The notes below the pieces were generated by a model, which saw only the letters and a list, made by a program, of their open reading frames with translations, searched no databases and was not told the DNA's origin. The position numbers and the translations under genes were made by a program. A stretch of 64,000 bases of DNA, taken from the NCBI GenBank assembly GCA_963744115.1, contig CAVUSI010000002.1, positions 372,001-436,000 on the forward strand, written 5' to 3'. Positions 32,699 to 41,852 of this stretch are shown here, piece after piece. Source of the DNA: Chersky-267 sp963744115 (GTDB taxonomy: Bacteria; Chloroflexota; Limnocylindria; Limnocylindrales; CSP1-4). Positions within the stretch are counted from its first letter, which is position 1; each line of letters begins with the position of its first letter.

Positions 32699-34114
32699 AT
32701 GTCCACTCGAAAGATCCTCGCTCTCGGAGCGGTCATCGCCATCCTGGCGGCGGCCTGCGGGAGCTCGTCGACGACCCCGTCCGCAGAGGCTCCGACGACC
32801 GCTCCGGCGACCGCTACAGCGACGCCGGCGGCATCGGGCGGCGCCTCGTCGGCAGCCCCGTCCGAGGCGGCCGCCAGCCCGACCGCGCTGCCGGTCGATC
32901 CGGCGGAGGCCGTGATCAAGGGCGTCGAGTCCGGCGCCACGATCGACTTCTGGACCTACTACCTGTCGCCGACGTTCGACGACTACATCAAGGAGACGAT
33001 CGCCCGCTTCGAGGCGACCTACCCGGGTGTCACGGTCAACTGGACCGACCATCAGGCCACGTTCCAGCAGGACCTGAACAGCGCGTTCGCGGCCGGCAAC
33101 GCCCCGGACGTGATCAACCTGTCGGTCGGTGAGGGCTGGGTCGCCGACTACGCCTCGAAGGGCCTCCTCCTGCCGCTCGACGACAAGGTCCCGGCCGACG
33201 TCCAGAGCATCTACTTCCCCGGGCTGTGGAAGTCGCAGCTCGTCGACGGCAAGAACTTCCAGTTCCCGTGGTACCAGAGCATCGCCACGGAGCTCATCAA
33301 CAAGCGCCTCTACGAGGCCACCGGTCTCACCGTCGCCGACTTCCCGAAGACGATCGACGGCCTGCCCGACCTGTGCAAGAAGGTCGTCGATCCCGGGAAG
33401 TCGCTCTGCACGCTGCGCCTGTCGGTCAACGATCTCCTGGCCCAGATGGTCTACGAGGGCAACGTCAAGGTCATCAGCGACGACGGCAAGACCTTCACCT
33501 TCGACTCGGCCGACGCCGTCAGCTGGCTGCAGATGTACGTGGACATGGTCAAGGCCGGGACCGTCGATACGGGCATCCTGACCGCCAATGAGGACCGTCT
33601 CGGTCTCGCCACGTTCTCGAGCGGCCAGTCGCCGTTCTGGCAGACCGCCCCGAACCTGATCCGCGTCGTCAAGTCGGACAACGCGACGCTCTACGACGAC
33701 CTCGCGGTCGTGCCGGCGCCGGTCGGCAAGTCGGGCGTCGTCGGCAAGGGCTCGATGGGGATCTCGGTCAAGGCCGATACCAAGTACCCGAACGCCTCGA
33801 TCGCGCTCGCGCAGTTCTTCACCAACCCGCGGAGCATGGTCGACTTCGCCAAGCGAGTCTCGATCTACCCATCGTCACCGTCCGCCTACGACGACCCCTT
33901 CTTCTCGGCAGCTCCCACGGCCGTCGAGGACAGCGCCAAGCCGATCGCCAAGGACATCGTGTCCAAGTACGCGGACATCGTGCCGACGATCCCCAAGAAG
34001 GCCGACGTCAACCAGATCGTGCTCAACCAGATCGAGCTGGCGCTGGCCGGCAAGGTCACGGCCCAGCAGGCCCTGACCGATGCCGTGACCCAGGCCAATG
34101 CCCTGATCAAGTAG
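32699..34114 (+). CDS. ABC sugar transporter substrate-binding lipoprotein
   Basis: A 471-residue family-1 extracellular solute-binding protein. A lipoprotein signal ends at Cys20 (AILAAACGSS), followed by a 50-residue Ala/Ser/Thr/Pro linker and the binding fold beginning ATIDFWTYYLSPTFDDYI and including NAPDVINLSVGEGWVADYA. A GGAGGAGGAG ribosome-binding site precedes the ATG at 32699. The match is to oligosaccharide (MalE/UgpB-like) carriers. A strong hairpin after the stop separates it from the permeases and would allow higher binding-protein expression. Confidence 0.93.
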   Translation: MSTRKILALGAVIAILAAACGSSSTTPSAEAPTTAPATATATPAASGGASSAAPSEAAASPTALPVDPAEAVIKGVESGATIDFWTYYLSPTFDDYIKETIARFEATYPGVTVNWTDHQATFQQDLNSAFAAGNAPDVINLSVGEGWVADYASKGLLLPLDDKVPADVQSIYFPGLWKSQLVDGKNFQFPWYQSIATELINKRLYEATGLTVADFPKTIDGLPDLCKKVVDPGKSLCTLRLSVNDLLAQMVYEGNVKVISDDGKTFTFDSADAVSWLQMYVDMVKAGTVDTGILTANEDRLGLATFSSGQSPFWQTAPNLIRVVKSDNATLYDDLAVVPAPVGKSGVVGKGSMGISVKADTKYPNASIALAQFFTNPRSMVDFAKRVSIYPSSPSAYDDPFFSAAPTAVEDSAKPIAKDIVSKYADIVPTIPKKADVNQIVLNQIELALAGKVTAQQALTDAVTQANALIK

Positions 34115-34153
34115 CCGTCCGACCCGGTCCGTTCCCCCCGAGGCCGGGTCTCC

Positions 34154-34191
34154 GCTGGCCCTCTCCCGTTCCCACGCGGGAGGGGGCCAGC
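34154..34191 (+). terminator. Intra-operon hairpin after the binding-protein gene
   Basis: A 15-bp stem (GCTGGCCCTCTCCCG paired with CGGGAGGGGGCCAGC, one G-U pair) with an 8-nt loop sits 40 bp after the stop codon, with no U-run. Such hairpins after binding-protein genes typically stabilise the upstream mRNA or partly terminate transcription before the permeases. Confidence 0.7.
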
Positions 34192-34240
34192 ACTACCATC
34201 GTCGGCGCCGATCCACGACGACCGCCCTGACTGGGATGCG

Positions 34241-35116
34241 ATGACCCGCAAGCTGACCGCGACGCCCTACCTCTTCCTCGCCCCGGCGCTCGCCCTGCTC
34301 GGGGTCTTCGTCTTGTACCCGATCGTCGCCGTCGTCTTCTACAGCTTCACCGACTACGACATCGTCCGGCCGCCCGTACCCGTGGGCCTGGCCAACTACC
34401 AGCACCTGGTCGCCGACCCGACCTTCTGGCTGGCCCTGACCCACTCGTTCGTGTACCTGATGGTGACGCCGATCATCATCGGGCTGTCGATCGTCCTGGC
34501 CATCGCCGTGAACCGGCAGCTGCGCGGGATCCACATCTTCCGGGCGCTGTACTTCGTGCCGGCGGTCAGCGGAAGCATCGCGATCGGGCTGACCTGGCGC
34601 TGGCTGTTCGAGCGGACCGGCCTCATCAACAGCGTCCTGCTGTCGTGGGGCTGGATCGACCGCCCGGTCCAGTGGCTCAACACTCCGGAGTTCGTCCTGC
34701 CGATCGCCATGCTGCTGACGATCTGGGCCGGGTTCGGCTACTACGCGGTGATCTTCCTGGCCGGGCTCCAGAACATCCCCGAGGAGTTGTACGACGCCGC
34801 CCGGATCGACGGCTGCACCGACTTCCAGAAGCACTGGCATATCAGCCTGCCGGGCCTGCGCCCGCAGATCGTGTTCGTGGCGGTCATCTCCAGCCTGGCC
34901 GCCCTGAAGGTGTTCGACGAGATCTACGTCCTGACCAACCGGACGGGCGGGTTCCTCGACAGCGGCGTGACGATGGTCTTCTACCTCTGGAAGCAGGCCT
35001 TCCAGCTCCAGCACGCCGGGTACGCCTCGGCGATCGCGATCGCGCTGCTGGCGATCACGCTGCTGTTCTCCGTGGTCAACGTCCGGATCCTGGAGCGGGG
35101 CCAGAACGACACATGA
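34241..35116 (+). CDS. ABC sugar transporter permease (MalF/UgpA type)
   Basis: A 291-residue inner-membrane permease with six predicted helices. It starts TPYLFLAPALALLGVFVLYP and carries the EAA loop, EELYDAARIDGCTDFQKHWH, which docks onto the ATPase. It overlaps the next permease by 4 bp. The operon has no ATPase, so a shared MalK/MsmX-type subunit is required. Confidence 0.93.
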   Translation: MTRKLTATPYLFLAPALALLGVFVLYPIVAVVFYSFTDYDIVRPPVPVGLANYQHLVADPTFWLALTHSFVYLMVTPIIIGLSIVLAIAVNRQLRGIHIFRALYFVPAVSGSIAIGLTWRWLFERTGLINSVLLSWGWIDRPVQWLNTPEFVLPIAMLLTIWAGFGYYAVIFLAGLQNIPEELYDAARIDGCTDFQKHWHISLPGLRPQIVFVAVISSLAALKVFDEIYVLTNRTGGFLDSGVTMVFYLWKQAFQLQHAGYASAIAIALLAITLLFSVVNVRILERGQNDT

Positions 35117-36012
35117 GCCACGCCGAGATGGCCGACCTCGCCGAACCGGTCGCGACGCTCACCCGGCGCAACCGGGCTGGGCGAACGGGCCGTCGGGCCG
35201 TATCGAGCGGGCTGTGGTACATCGCCCTCGGGGCGGTGGCCTTCATCACGGTCTTCCCGTTCGCCTGGATGCTCCTCACCTCGCTGAAGGGTCCGACCGA
35301 CCCGATCACATCGGTGCCGCCGCAGTTCCTGCCCGCCAACCCGACCCTGGCGAACTACCAGCACGTGCTCGACGCGCTTCCGATCCCGAAGTTCTTCTTC
35401 AACAGCATCGTGGTGTCGGTCGCCGTCGGCGCGCTGAACGTGCTCGTCGCCGCGCTCGCCGCCTATCCGCTGGCGAAGATGCGGTTCCCGGGGCGGGATG
35501 CGATCTTCTATCTCCTGCTCGCCACGCTGATCGTGCCGGCGCAGCTGACCTACATCCCGAGCTTCATCCTGGCCGTGAACGTCTTCCACTACTACGACAC
35601 GCTGCCGGCCCTGATCTTCCCGAACATCGTGAGCGCGTTCAACATCTTCCTTTTGCGGCAGGCGTTCCGCGGCGTCCCCAACGATCTCATCGATGCCGCC
35701 CGGGTCGACGGGGCGGGGGAGTGGCGGATCTGGTGGCAGATCCTCCTGCCGATCGTCCGGCCGTCGCTTGCGGCGGTCGCGATCTTCACCTTCGTCACGT
35801 CGTGGAACGACTTCCTGTGGCCATCCCTCATGCTCCACACTCGCGACGGGATGACCCTGCCGGTCGGGCTGGCGGCCCTCCAGGGGTTCTTTTCGTCCGA
35901 CGCCCGCGCCATCGCTGCCGGGGTGACGATGACCGTCACCCCGATCCTGATCTTCTTCGTCCTCGTCCAGCGCTACTTCGTGCGCGGCCTGGCCGGAGCG
36001 GTCAAGGGCTGA
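35113..36012 (+). CDS. ABC sugar transporter permease (MalG/UgpE type)
   Basis: A 299-residue permease with about 30 hydrophilic residues before the first helix (LWYIALGAVAFITVFPFAWM). The EAA loop reads NDLIDAARVDGAGEWRIWWQ. The ATG at 35113 overlaps the MalF-like stop. It forms the heteromeric channel with the previous gene product. The GH3 gene starts 1 bp after its stop. Confidence 0.93.
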   Translation: MSHAEMADLAEPVATLTRRNRAGRTGRRAVSSGLWYIALGAVAFITVFPFAWMLLTSLKGPTDPITSVPPQFLPANPTLANYQHVLDALPIPKFFFNSIVVSVAVGALNVLVAALAAYPLAKMRFPGRDAIFYLLLATLIVPAQLTYIPSFILAVNVFHYYDTLPALIFPNIVSAFNIFLLRQAFRGVPNDLIDAARVDGAGEWRIWWQILLPIVRPSLAAVAIFTFVTSWNDFLWPSLMLHTRDGMTLPVGLAALQGFFSSDARAIAAGVTMTVTPILIFFVLVQRYFVRGLAGAVKG

Positions 36013-36013
36013 C

Positions 36014-37630
36014 GTGGCGGCCGGATCGGACGACGCCATCCTCGATCGGCTGATGCTGGCGTTCGAGGGGACACGATTGCCGGCGGCGATGGCCCGCCGC
36101 CTGCGCGATGCGCCGGCCGCCGGGGTCACTCTCTTCCGATGGTCGAACGTGGAGTCGCCGGGCCAGCTCCGCGAGCTGACGGACGCCATCCACGGCGCCG
36201 GGAGGCGCTCGAGCGGCCCGCCGCGGCTGGTGGCCGCGGACCAGGAGGGAGGGCAGCTCGTCGCCCTGGGTCCGGGGACCACTGCGTTCCCGGGGGCGAT
36301 GGCGCTCGGGGCCACGGGCGACCCCGTCCTCGCCGAGCGCGTCGCCCTGGCGATCGGTCGGGAGCTGCTCGCGATGGGGATCACCGTCGCCTATGCGCCT
36401 GTCCTCGACGTGGCCACGAGCCCGGTCAACCCGGCCGTCGGGACCCGCGCGTTCGGCGACGACCCGACGGCCGTCGCCGCGATGGGCGCGGCCACGATCC
36501 GCGGCCTCCACGCGGTCGGGGTCGCAGCGACGGCGAAGCACTTCCCGGGGATCGGCGACATGACCGTGGACAGCCATCTCCGGCTGGCTGCGGCTGCCGG
36601 CGATCGGGCGCGGCTCGATGCCGTCGAGCTGGCGCCCTTCCGAGCCGCGATCCGGGCGGGCGTCGACCTGGTCATGTCCGGCCACATCGGGATCCCGGCG
36701 ATCACCGGCGACCCGACGCTGCCCGCGACGCTCTCGCGGCGGGTCATGGACGGGCTGCTCCGGCGGGACCTCGGGTTCCGCGGCGTCTCGATCACCGATG
36801 CCCTGGACATGCGCGCGCTCGCCCAGGGGCCCGACCAGGCCATCGACGTCATCGCTGCGATCGTCGCCGGCGTCGACCTCCTCCTGTCCGCGCCCGACCC
36901 CGCGGCACGGCGGCGGATCGAGGGGACCCTGGTCCGGGCCGCCGCCCGTGGCCTGTTCCCCGACGCCGGGCTCCGCGCGTCGACCCGGCGGGTGCTGGAC
37001 CTCCGGCGCCGCCTCGGGCGGACGCTCGCCGCCCCGGACCGTCCCGACGTCGCGATCGTCGGGGGCCGTGAGCATCGCGCCCTGGCCCGCGAAGTGGCCG
37101 AACGGTCGGTGACCCTCGTCCGCGACGATGCGGGGCTGCTGCCGATCCGACTGGCGCGGGGAGCCCGCGTCGTTGCGGTCATGCCGCATCCGAAGGACCT
37201 GACCCCGGCCGACACGTCGTCGGAGGTGGCGCCCGGGCTCGCGTCGGCGTTGCGAGCCGCCTGGCCGGACGCGACCGTCGAGGAGCTGACCACGGCCCAT
37301 CCGCCGACGGACGAGGAGATCGCGTCGGTCCGCATCCGGGCGACGGGCGCCGATCTGGTCGTCATCGGCACCATCGATGCGGCGCGCGACCGACGACAGG
37401 TAGCCGTGGTCGAGGCGCTCCTGGCCGGTGATCGACCCGTCGTGACGGTGGCGCTCCGGACGCCCTGGGACATCGAGGCCTATCCGGGCGCGGCGACCAA
37501 CCTGGCGACCTACTCGATCCTTCCGGAGTCGATGGCCGCCCTCGCCGGGATCCTCGCAGGTCGCCTGGAGCCGTCCGGCCGGCTGCCCGTCCGGGTGACG
37601 CGAGACGCCCGACCACGGGTCGGCGCCTAG
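36014..37630 (+). CDS. Glycoside hydrolase family 3 (NagZ-like beta-N-acetylhexosaminidase)
   Basis: A 538-residue GH3 enzyme. The TIM barrel contains VAADQEGGQLV, TAKHFPGIGDMTVDSHL (the NagZ-type KHFPGxG with the His-Asp acid/base loop) and the nucleophile in GVSITDALDM. After residue 340 a second alpha/beta domain is present, as in the longer two-domain N-acetylglucosaminidases. No signal peptide, so it acts in the cytoplasm on imported oligosaccharides. Start is GTG 36014, 1 bp after the permease stop. The NagZ-type loop supports N-acetylglucosamine-containing substrates such as chitobiose or muropeptide sugar. Confidence 0.88.
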   Translation: MAAGSDDAILDRLMLAFEGTRLPAAMARRLRDAPAAGVTLFRWSNVESPGQLRELTDAIHGAGRRSSGPPRLVAADQEGGQLVALGPGTTAFPGAMALGATGDPVLAERVALAIGRELLAMGITVAYAPVLDVATSPVNPAVGTRAFGDDPTAVAAMGAATIRGLHAVGVAATAKHFPGIGDMTVDSHLRLAAAAGDRARLDAVELAPFRAAIRAGVDLVMSGHIGIPAITGDPTLPATLSRRVMDGLLRRDLGFRGVSITDALDMRALAQGPDQAIDVIAAIVAGVDLLLSAPDPAARRRIEGTLVRAAARGLFPDAGLRASTRRVLDLRRRLGRTLAAPDRPDVAIVGGREHRALAREVAERSVTLVRDDAGLLPIRLARGARVVAVMPHPKDLTPADTSSEVAPGLASALRAAWPDATVEELTTAHPPTDEEIASVRIRATGADLVVIGTIDAARDRRQVAVVEALLAGDRPVVTVALRTPWDIEAYPGAATNLATYSILPESMAALAGILAGRLEPSGRLPVRVTRDARPRVGA

Positions 37631-37663
37631 GATGGGCCGACGCCACATGAGCACGATGCCACC

Positions 37664-38698
37664 GTGACCCTGCGCGACGAGATCCTCGAGCAGCCCGCCG
37701 CAGCCGAGCGCCAGCTCGATTCGAGCCGCCCGGCGATCGATGCCCTGGTCGCCCGTCTGCGCGCCGAGCCGATCGATCACGTCGTGATCGCGGCACGGGG
37801 CACCTCGGACCATGCGGCCATCTACGCGCAGTACCTCCTCGGCACGGTCCATCGCCTGCCGGTGGCCCTGGCGACCCCGTCGATCCTGTCCCTCTACGGC
37901 GTCGTGCCGCGGTTCGCCCGCGCCCTCGTCGTCGGCATCAGCCAGTCGGGCGCATCGCCGGACGTCGTCGGGGTGGTCGAGGCGGGTCGCCGCCAGCACG
38001 TCCCGACACTGGCGATCACGAACGATCCGGACAGCCCGCTCGCCATGGCGGCGGAGTTCGTGATCACCCTGGCCGCCGGACCCGAGCGCGCCGTCGCCGC
38101 GACCAAGACGTACACGACCTCGCTCCTCGCCATCGCCCGGTTGTCCGCCGAGCTCCTCGACGAGGCCGATTCGCGGGCGGCCGTGGCGGGCATCCCGGAC
38201 GCGCTCGGGCAGGCGCTGACCGTCGAGCCGGAGGTCGAGCGGATCGCCGGCGAGCTCGCCGGCGCCGACCGCTGCCTCGTCCTCGGGCGGGGCTACGAGT
38301 ACGCCACGGCGCGCGAATGGGCGCTCAAGCTCAAGGAGCTCGCTCGGGTGTTCGCCGACCCGTACTCCGCGGCGGACTTCCAGCACGGTCCGGTCGCCCT
38401 CGTCGGGACCGGCGTGCCCGTGCTCGCGGTCGTTCCCGAGGGGGTCGCCTCGGCGGGGATGGTCGAGCTGCTCACCCGCTTGCGGGACCGCGGCGCCGAT
38501 CTCCTCGTCCTGTCGGACTCGGCGGCGATCCGGGCGGTCGGCACACGGTCGATCGCCCTACCTCCGGACATCCCGGAGTGGCTCCGGCCGATCGTCTCGA
38601 TCGTCCCCGGGCAGCTGTACGCCTATCACCTGACGCGGGCGCGCGGCCTCGATCCGGAAGCACCACGGAACCTGAGCAAGGTGACCCGGACCAACTGA
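37664..38698 (+). CDS. SIS-domain sugar-phosphate isomerase/deaminase (GlmS-C/AgaS-like)
   Basis: A 344-residue protein with two SIS domains and no glutaminase domain. Seen: ARGTSDHAAIYAQYLL, GISQSGASPDVVGVVE, ERAVAATKTYTTSLL, LKLKELARVFADPYSAADFQHGP. These match the isomerase half of glucosamine-6-phosphate synthase; the stand-alone form acts as a glucosamine-6-phosphate deaminase (NagB-II) or related. As the last gene of the operon it fits the final step from GlcN-6-P to fructose-6-P. A nagA deacetylase is not seen nearby. Start GTG 37664 is the only in-frame candidate near the conserved region. Confidence 0.88.
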   Translation: MTLRDEILEQPAAAERQLDSSRPAIDALVARLRAEPIDHVVIAARGTSDHAAIYAQYLLGTVHRLPVALATPSILSLYGVVPRFARALVVGISQSGASPDVVGVVEAGRRQHVPTLAITNDPDSPLAMAAEFVITLAAGPERAVAATKTYTTSLLAIARLSAELLDEADSRAAVAGIPDALGQALTVEPEVERIAGELAGADRCLVLGRGYEYATAREWALKLKELARVFADPYSAADFQHGPVALVGTGVPVLAVVPEGVASAGMVELLTRLRDRGADLLVLSDSAAIRAVGTRSIALPPDIPEWLRPIVSIVPGQLYAYHLTRARGLDPEAPRNLSKVTRTN

Positions 38699-38747
38699 CA
38701 ACCGGACCAGCTGACGGCCGGACCGGTCTCGGACGGCGGGCCCGTGA

Positions 38748-40409
38748 TCAGAAGCTGATCGGGGCCCGCAGGATGACCGCCTCGCGTGGGAGGAGATCGA
38801 GGGTCGCGCCGTCGAGCGGGGTGCGATCCTGTCCGACCGTCGAGTAGGCCGGCTGCCAGGTCAGCGCCGCCGTCGCCGGATCCTCGAGCGGGACCGTCGT
38901 GGGCTCGGCGGTGAGGTTGATCGCCACGAGGACGGCCTCGCCCGGGGCGTCGCGGCGGTAGGCGAGGACCCCGCCTCGGGCCCGGACGACCCAGCGGAAC
39001 GAGCCCGTCTGGAGCGCGATGAGCGCACGGCGCACGGCGAGCAGCCGACGGTAGGCCGACAGCACCGAGTCCGGGTCCGCCGACTGGCTCGCCACGTTCC
39101 GGGTCGCGAGGTCGGGAGCCATCCGCAGCCACGGCCGGCCGGTCGTGAACCCACCGTTCGGGCCGTCGGTCCAGGGCATCGGGGCGCGGCACTGGTCGCG
39201 GTTCCACCACAGCTGCGTGAAGGGCCAGAAGCGTCGAGCCGGCGGGTCGACGATCTCCCTGCGGGGGACGTGGATGTCGCCCAGCCCGATCTCCTCGCCG
39301 TAGTACAGGAACGGCGTCCCGCGGAGCGTCAGGAGCAGGACCGCGGCCGCCTTGGCGACGGCATCGCGCTCGGGGCCCGTGGCGTGGCGGGTCGCCTCGC
39401 GCGGCTGGTCGTGGTTCGACAGGACGACCGTGGGCCAGCGCCCCGGGCCGTAGGCCGCCTCGCGCTCGTCGATCGCACCCGCCAGGGCGTCCGCGGTCCA
39501 CGGCTGCTCGAGCAACAGGAAGTCGAGGACGAGATGGCGTGGCCCGACGTAGCGGGCCCCGAGCGCCGGAGGCCCCTCGAACAGCTCGCCGACGGACATC
39601 CGGCCTGGCACCGCGTCGACGATGGCGCGGAACTCGCGCAGGAGCTCTTCCAGGTCCGGCTGGTCCTTGTCATGGATATGGACCTGCCGATTCCAGCCAC
39701 GGAACCGGGCGATCCCCTTCGGTCCCGGGACCCGCGGCGGGTTCGAGGCGAAGGTCGGATCCTTGAAGAACGCGTTGAATACGTCGAGCCGGAACCCGTC
39801 GACGCCATGCCCGAGCCAGCCCCGGATCATTTCCAGCTGGGCCGCCCGGACCGCGGGCAGGCGCCAGTTCAGGTCCGGCTGCTCGGCCAGGAAGATGTGC
39901 ATGTAGAACTGCTCACGCCGCGGCTCCCACTGCCAGGCGCCGCCGCCGAACAGCGACTGCCAGTTGTTCGGCGGGATGGGTTTGCCGCGACGCCAGCCGG
40001 CCGGGTCGCGCCACAGGTACCAGTCGGCGTGCTCGCTGGTCCGACTCGATCGGGAGTCCTCGAACCACGCGTGCCGGTCACTGGTGTGGTTGAGGACGAG
40101 ATCCAGAACGACCGCGATGCCGCGGTCGTGGGCCTCGCCGACCAGGCGGTCGAAGTCGGCCATCGTGCCGAACAGCGGGTCGATCGCGGCATGGTCCGAC
40201 ACGTCGTAGCCGACGTCGAGACCGGGGGACGGGTAGATCGGCGACAGCCACAGGGCGTCGACGCCGAGCGCCTCGAGGTGGTCGAGATGAGCGGTGATCC
40301 CGGGCAGGTCGCCGACGCCGTCGCCGTCGCTGTCGGCGAAGCTGCGCGGATAGATCTGGTAGATGACCCCGCGCTGCCACCAATCCGTCGAACCGGCGCG
40401 CATCGGCAT
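38748..40409 (-). CDS. GH13 alpha-glucosidase / oligo-1,6-glucosidase-like
   Basis: A 553-residue alpha-amylase-superfamily enzyme. It has region I VLDLVLNHTSD, the nucleophile in GFRLDVFN, the acid/base in SVGELFEG and the transition-state aspartate in SNHDQPRE. The N-terminal WWQRGVIYQIYPRSFADSDGDG is typical of the GH13 oligo-alpha-glucosidase group. No signal peptide, so it works inside the cell on alpha-linked glucose oligomers or trehalose-like sugars. It lies 14 bp downstream of the CcsB-like gene, and faces the sugar operon convergently. Confidence 0.92.
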   Translation of the reverse strand: MPMRAGSTDWWQRGVIYQIYPRSFADSDGDGVGDLPGITAHLDHLEALGVDALWLSPIYPSPGLDVGYDVSDHAAIDPLFGTMADFDRLVGEAHDRGIAVVLDLVLNHTSDRHAWFEDSRSSRTSEHADWYLWRDPAGWRRGKPIPPNNWQSLFGGGAWQWEPRREQFYMHIFLAEQPDLNWRLPAVRAAQLEMIRGWLGHGVDGFRLDVFNAFFKDPTFASNPPRVPGPKGIARFRGWNRQVHIHDKDQPDLEELLREFRAIVDAVPGRMSVGELFEGPPALGARYVGPRHLVLDFLLLEQPWTADALAGAIDEREAAYGPGRWPTVVLSNHDQPREATRHATGPERDAVAKAAAVLLLTLRGTPFLYYGEEIGLGDIHVPRREIVDPPARRFWPFTQLWWNRDQCRAPMPWTDGPNGGFTTGRPWLRMAPDLATRNVASQSADPDSVLSAYRRLLAVRRALIALQTGSFRWVVRARGGVLAYRRDAPGEAVLVAINLTAEPTTVPLEDPATAALTWQPAYSTVGQDRTPLDGATLDLLPREAVILRAPISF

Positions 40410-40422
40410 GCGCCTGGGACCG

Positions 40423-41355
40423 CTACAGCCCGGAGTAGGCGTGGAGGCCGGAGAACCAGAGGCTGCCGGAGTAGGTCACCAGGACCATCCCGAACCCGAC
40501 CACCAGGAGCAGGGCCGCGGGCCGGCCGGCCCAGGCCTTCTGGTTGCGGGCGTGGAGGTAGACGGCATAGACGAGCCATGTCACGAGGGCGGCGGTCTCC
40601 TTGGGGTCCCAGCCCCAGTACCGCGACCAGGCGATCGACGCCCACCATGAGCCGAGGATGATCATCGTGGCGAAGATCGGGAAGCCGATGATGACTGCCC
40701 GGTAGGCGACCTCGTCGAGGACCTTGTGGGTCGGCAGCCAGCTGAACCGGTCCTGCTGGCCCTGGACGAGGTAACCGACGCCGGCCGCGAAGGCCGTGGC
40801 GAAGATGCCGTAGGCGGTCACGGCCATCCCGACGTGGATCGTCAGCAGCGGCGCGTTCTGGAGCGCCGGGACGAGCGGCTTGACCTCGTTCGGGAGGCTG
40901 CTCGCGTAGAGGAGCAGCGCCAGGGCCACCCCGAACGGGATGAACCCGAGCGAGCGGATCGGGTAGCGCCGCTCGAGCAGCTGGTAGCCGAGCAGGATGG
41001 TGAACCCGAAGGCGACCGTGAACTCGAACATGTTGCCCCACGGCCCGCGACCGACCGACAGCGCCCGGAACACGAGGGACAGCCCGAGCAGGGCGACCGC
41101 CGCCCAGCCGAGCCCCGTCGAGACGCCCGACAGCGGACTCGTCGGCTCGATCGTCTCCCGGCCCGGCCGCCGCGCGGCCTGTTCGGCGAACGAACCGCTG
41201 ACGACCCCGGCGAAGGCGGGTTGCGGCGCGGTGGCCAGCCGCGGCAGGGTGCGGCGCCCATTGGCGAGCATCACGGCATGGCCGACATGCGCGGCGAAGG
41301 TCAGGGCGACGACGACGACGCCGACCGAGAACAGGAGCTGGGCCAGCTGGGCCAT
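40423..41355 (-). CDS. Cytochrome c assembly protein, CcsA/CcsB (ResC) family
   Basis: A 310-residue multi-span membrane protein of the heme-handling family. The signature WWASIAWSRYWGWDPKE (the WWD domain) is present, flanked by conserved histidines (HVGMAVTAYG and AVYLHARNQ). It delivers heme to apocytochromes c in system II with a CcsB/ResB partner that is not in this window. The ATG overlaps the stop of the zinc-ribbon gene by the ATGA arrangement, so the two are coupled. Confidence 0.92.
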   Translation of the reverse strand: MAQLAQLLFSVGVVVVALTFAAHVGHAVMLANGRRTLPRLATAPQPAFAGVVSGSFAEQAARRPGRETIEPTSPLSGVSTGLGWAAVALLGLSLVFRALSVGRGPWGNMFEFTVAFGFTILLGYQLLERRYPIRSLGFIPFGVALALLLYASSLPNEVKPLVPALQNAPLLTIHVGMAVTAYGIFATAFAAGVGYLVQGQQDRFSWLPTHKVLDEVAYRAVIIGFPIFATMIILGSWWASIAWSRYWGWDPKETAALVTWLVYAVYLHARNQKAWAGRPAALLLVVGFGMVLVTYSGSLWFSGLHAYSGL

Positions 41356-41840
41356 CACGCCGCCGCCGCGCCACCCGGCGGCGGACCAGCCGGCTGGAGG
41401 TGACGGGTCTGGGCGTTCTTGTCGATCCGCAGGATCAGGCCGCAGTTCTCGCAGGTGTCGATCCGGGCCTGGCGGCCGATCCCGCACTTCGGGCAGGTCA
41501 CCACGAGCTCGTCCTGGCACCCATCGCAGACCGTCGAGCCGCTGGGGTAGATCAGGCCGTCCCGCGCGCAGTAGGGGTAGCCGGTCGGATAGACGGGCTG
41601 TCCGGCGGCATCGAGCGGAGCGGCTCGGGGGCCCTCGTCGATCTTGAGCTTCGGGCGCGGCTTGCGGATCAGGTAGATCACCCAGACGAGCACGATCAGG
41701 CTGATCAGCGGGCCGATGATCCCGATGAGCACGAAGAGGGGGAGCAGCCCGATGAGCGCACCCCAGTCCGGGACGACGAACTTCGCGGTCAGGTCGAGGA
41801 TCTGATTCCAGATCTGGCCGAGCTGGTCGATGATGCTCAC
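41355..41840 (-). CDS. Membrane-anchored double zinc-ribbon protein
   Basis: A 161-residue protein with two predicted membrane helices (LIGLLPLFVLIGIIGPL and SLIVLVWVIYLI) followed by a cytoplasmic tail with zinc-ribbon pairs: YCARDG, CDGCQDE, CPKCG, CENCG, and a P/G/A-rich C-terminus. Function unknown; coupling to the CcsB-like gene suggests a role in cytochrome maturation or membrane quality control. Start is GTG 41840, fixed by the -10 element ending 6 nt upstream. Confidence 0.75.
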   Translation of the reverse strand: MSIIDQLGQIWNQILDLTAKFVVPDWGALIGLLPLFVLIGIIGPLISLIVLVWVIYLIRKPRPKLKIDEGPRAAPLDAAGQPVYPTGYPYCARDGLIYPSGSTVCDGCQDELVVTCPKCGIGRQARIDTCENCGLILRIDKNAQTRHLQPAGPPPGGAAAA

Positions 41841-41846
41841 GGCGGC

Positions 41847-41852
41847 ATTCTA
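41847..41852 (-). promoter_or_regulatory. Leaderless-type -10 element of the zinc-ribbon gene
   Basis: TAGAAT on the minus strand ends 6 nt before GTG 41840. The first three bases are also the stop codon of the NYN-domain gene, so the two genes are compacted to share this sequence. Confidence 0.55.
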
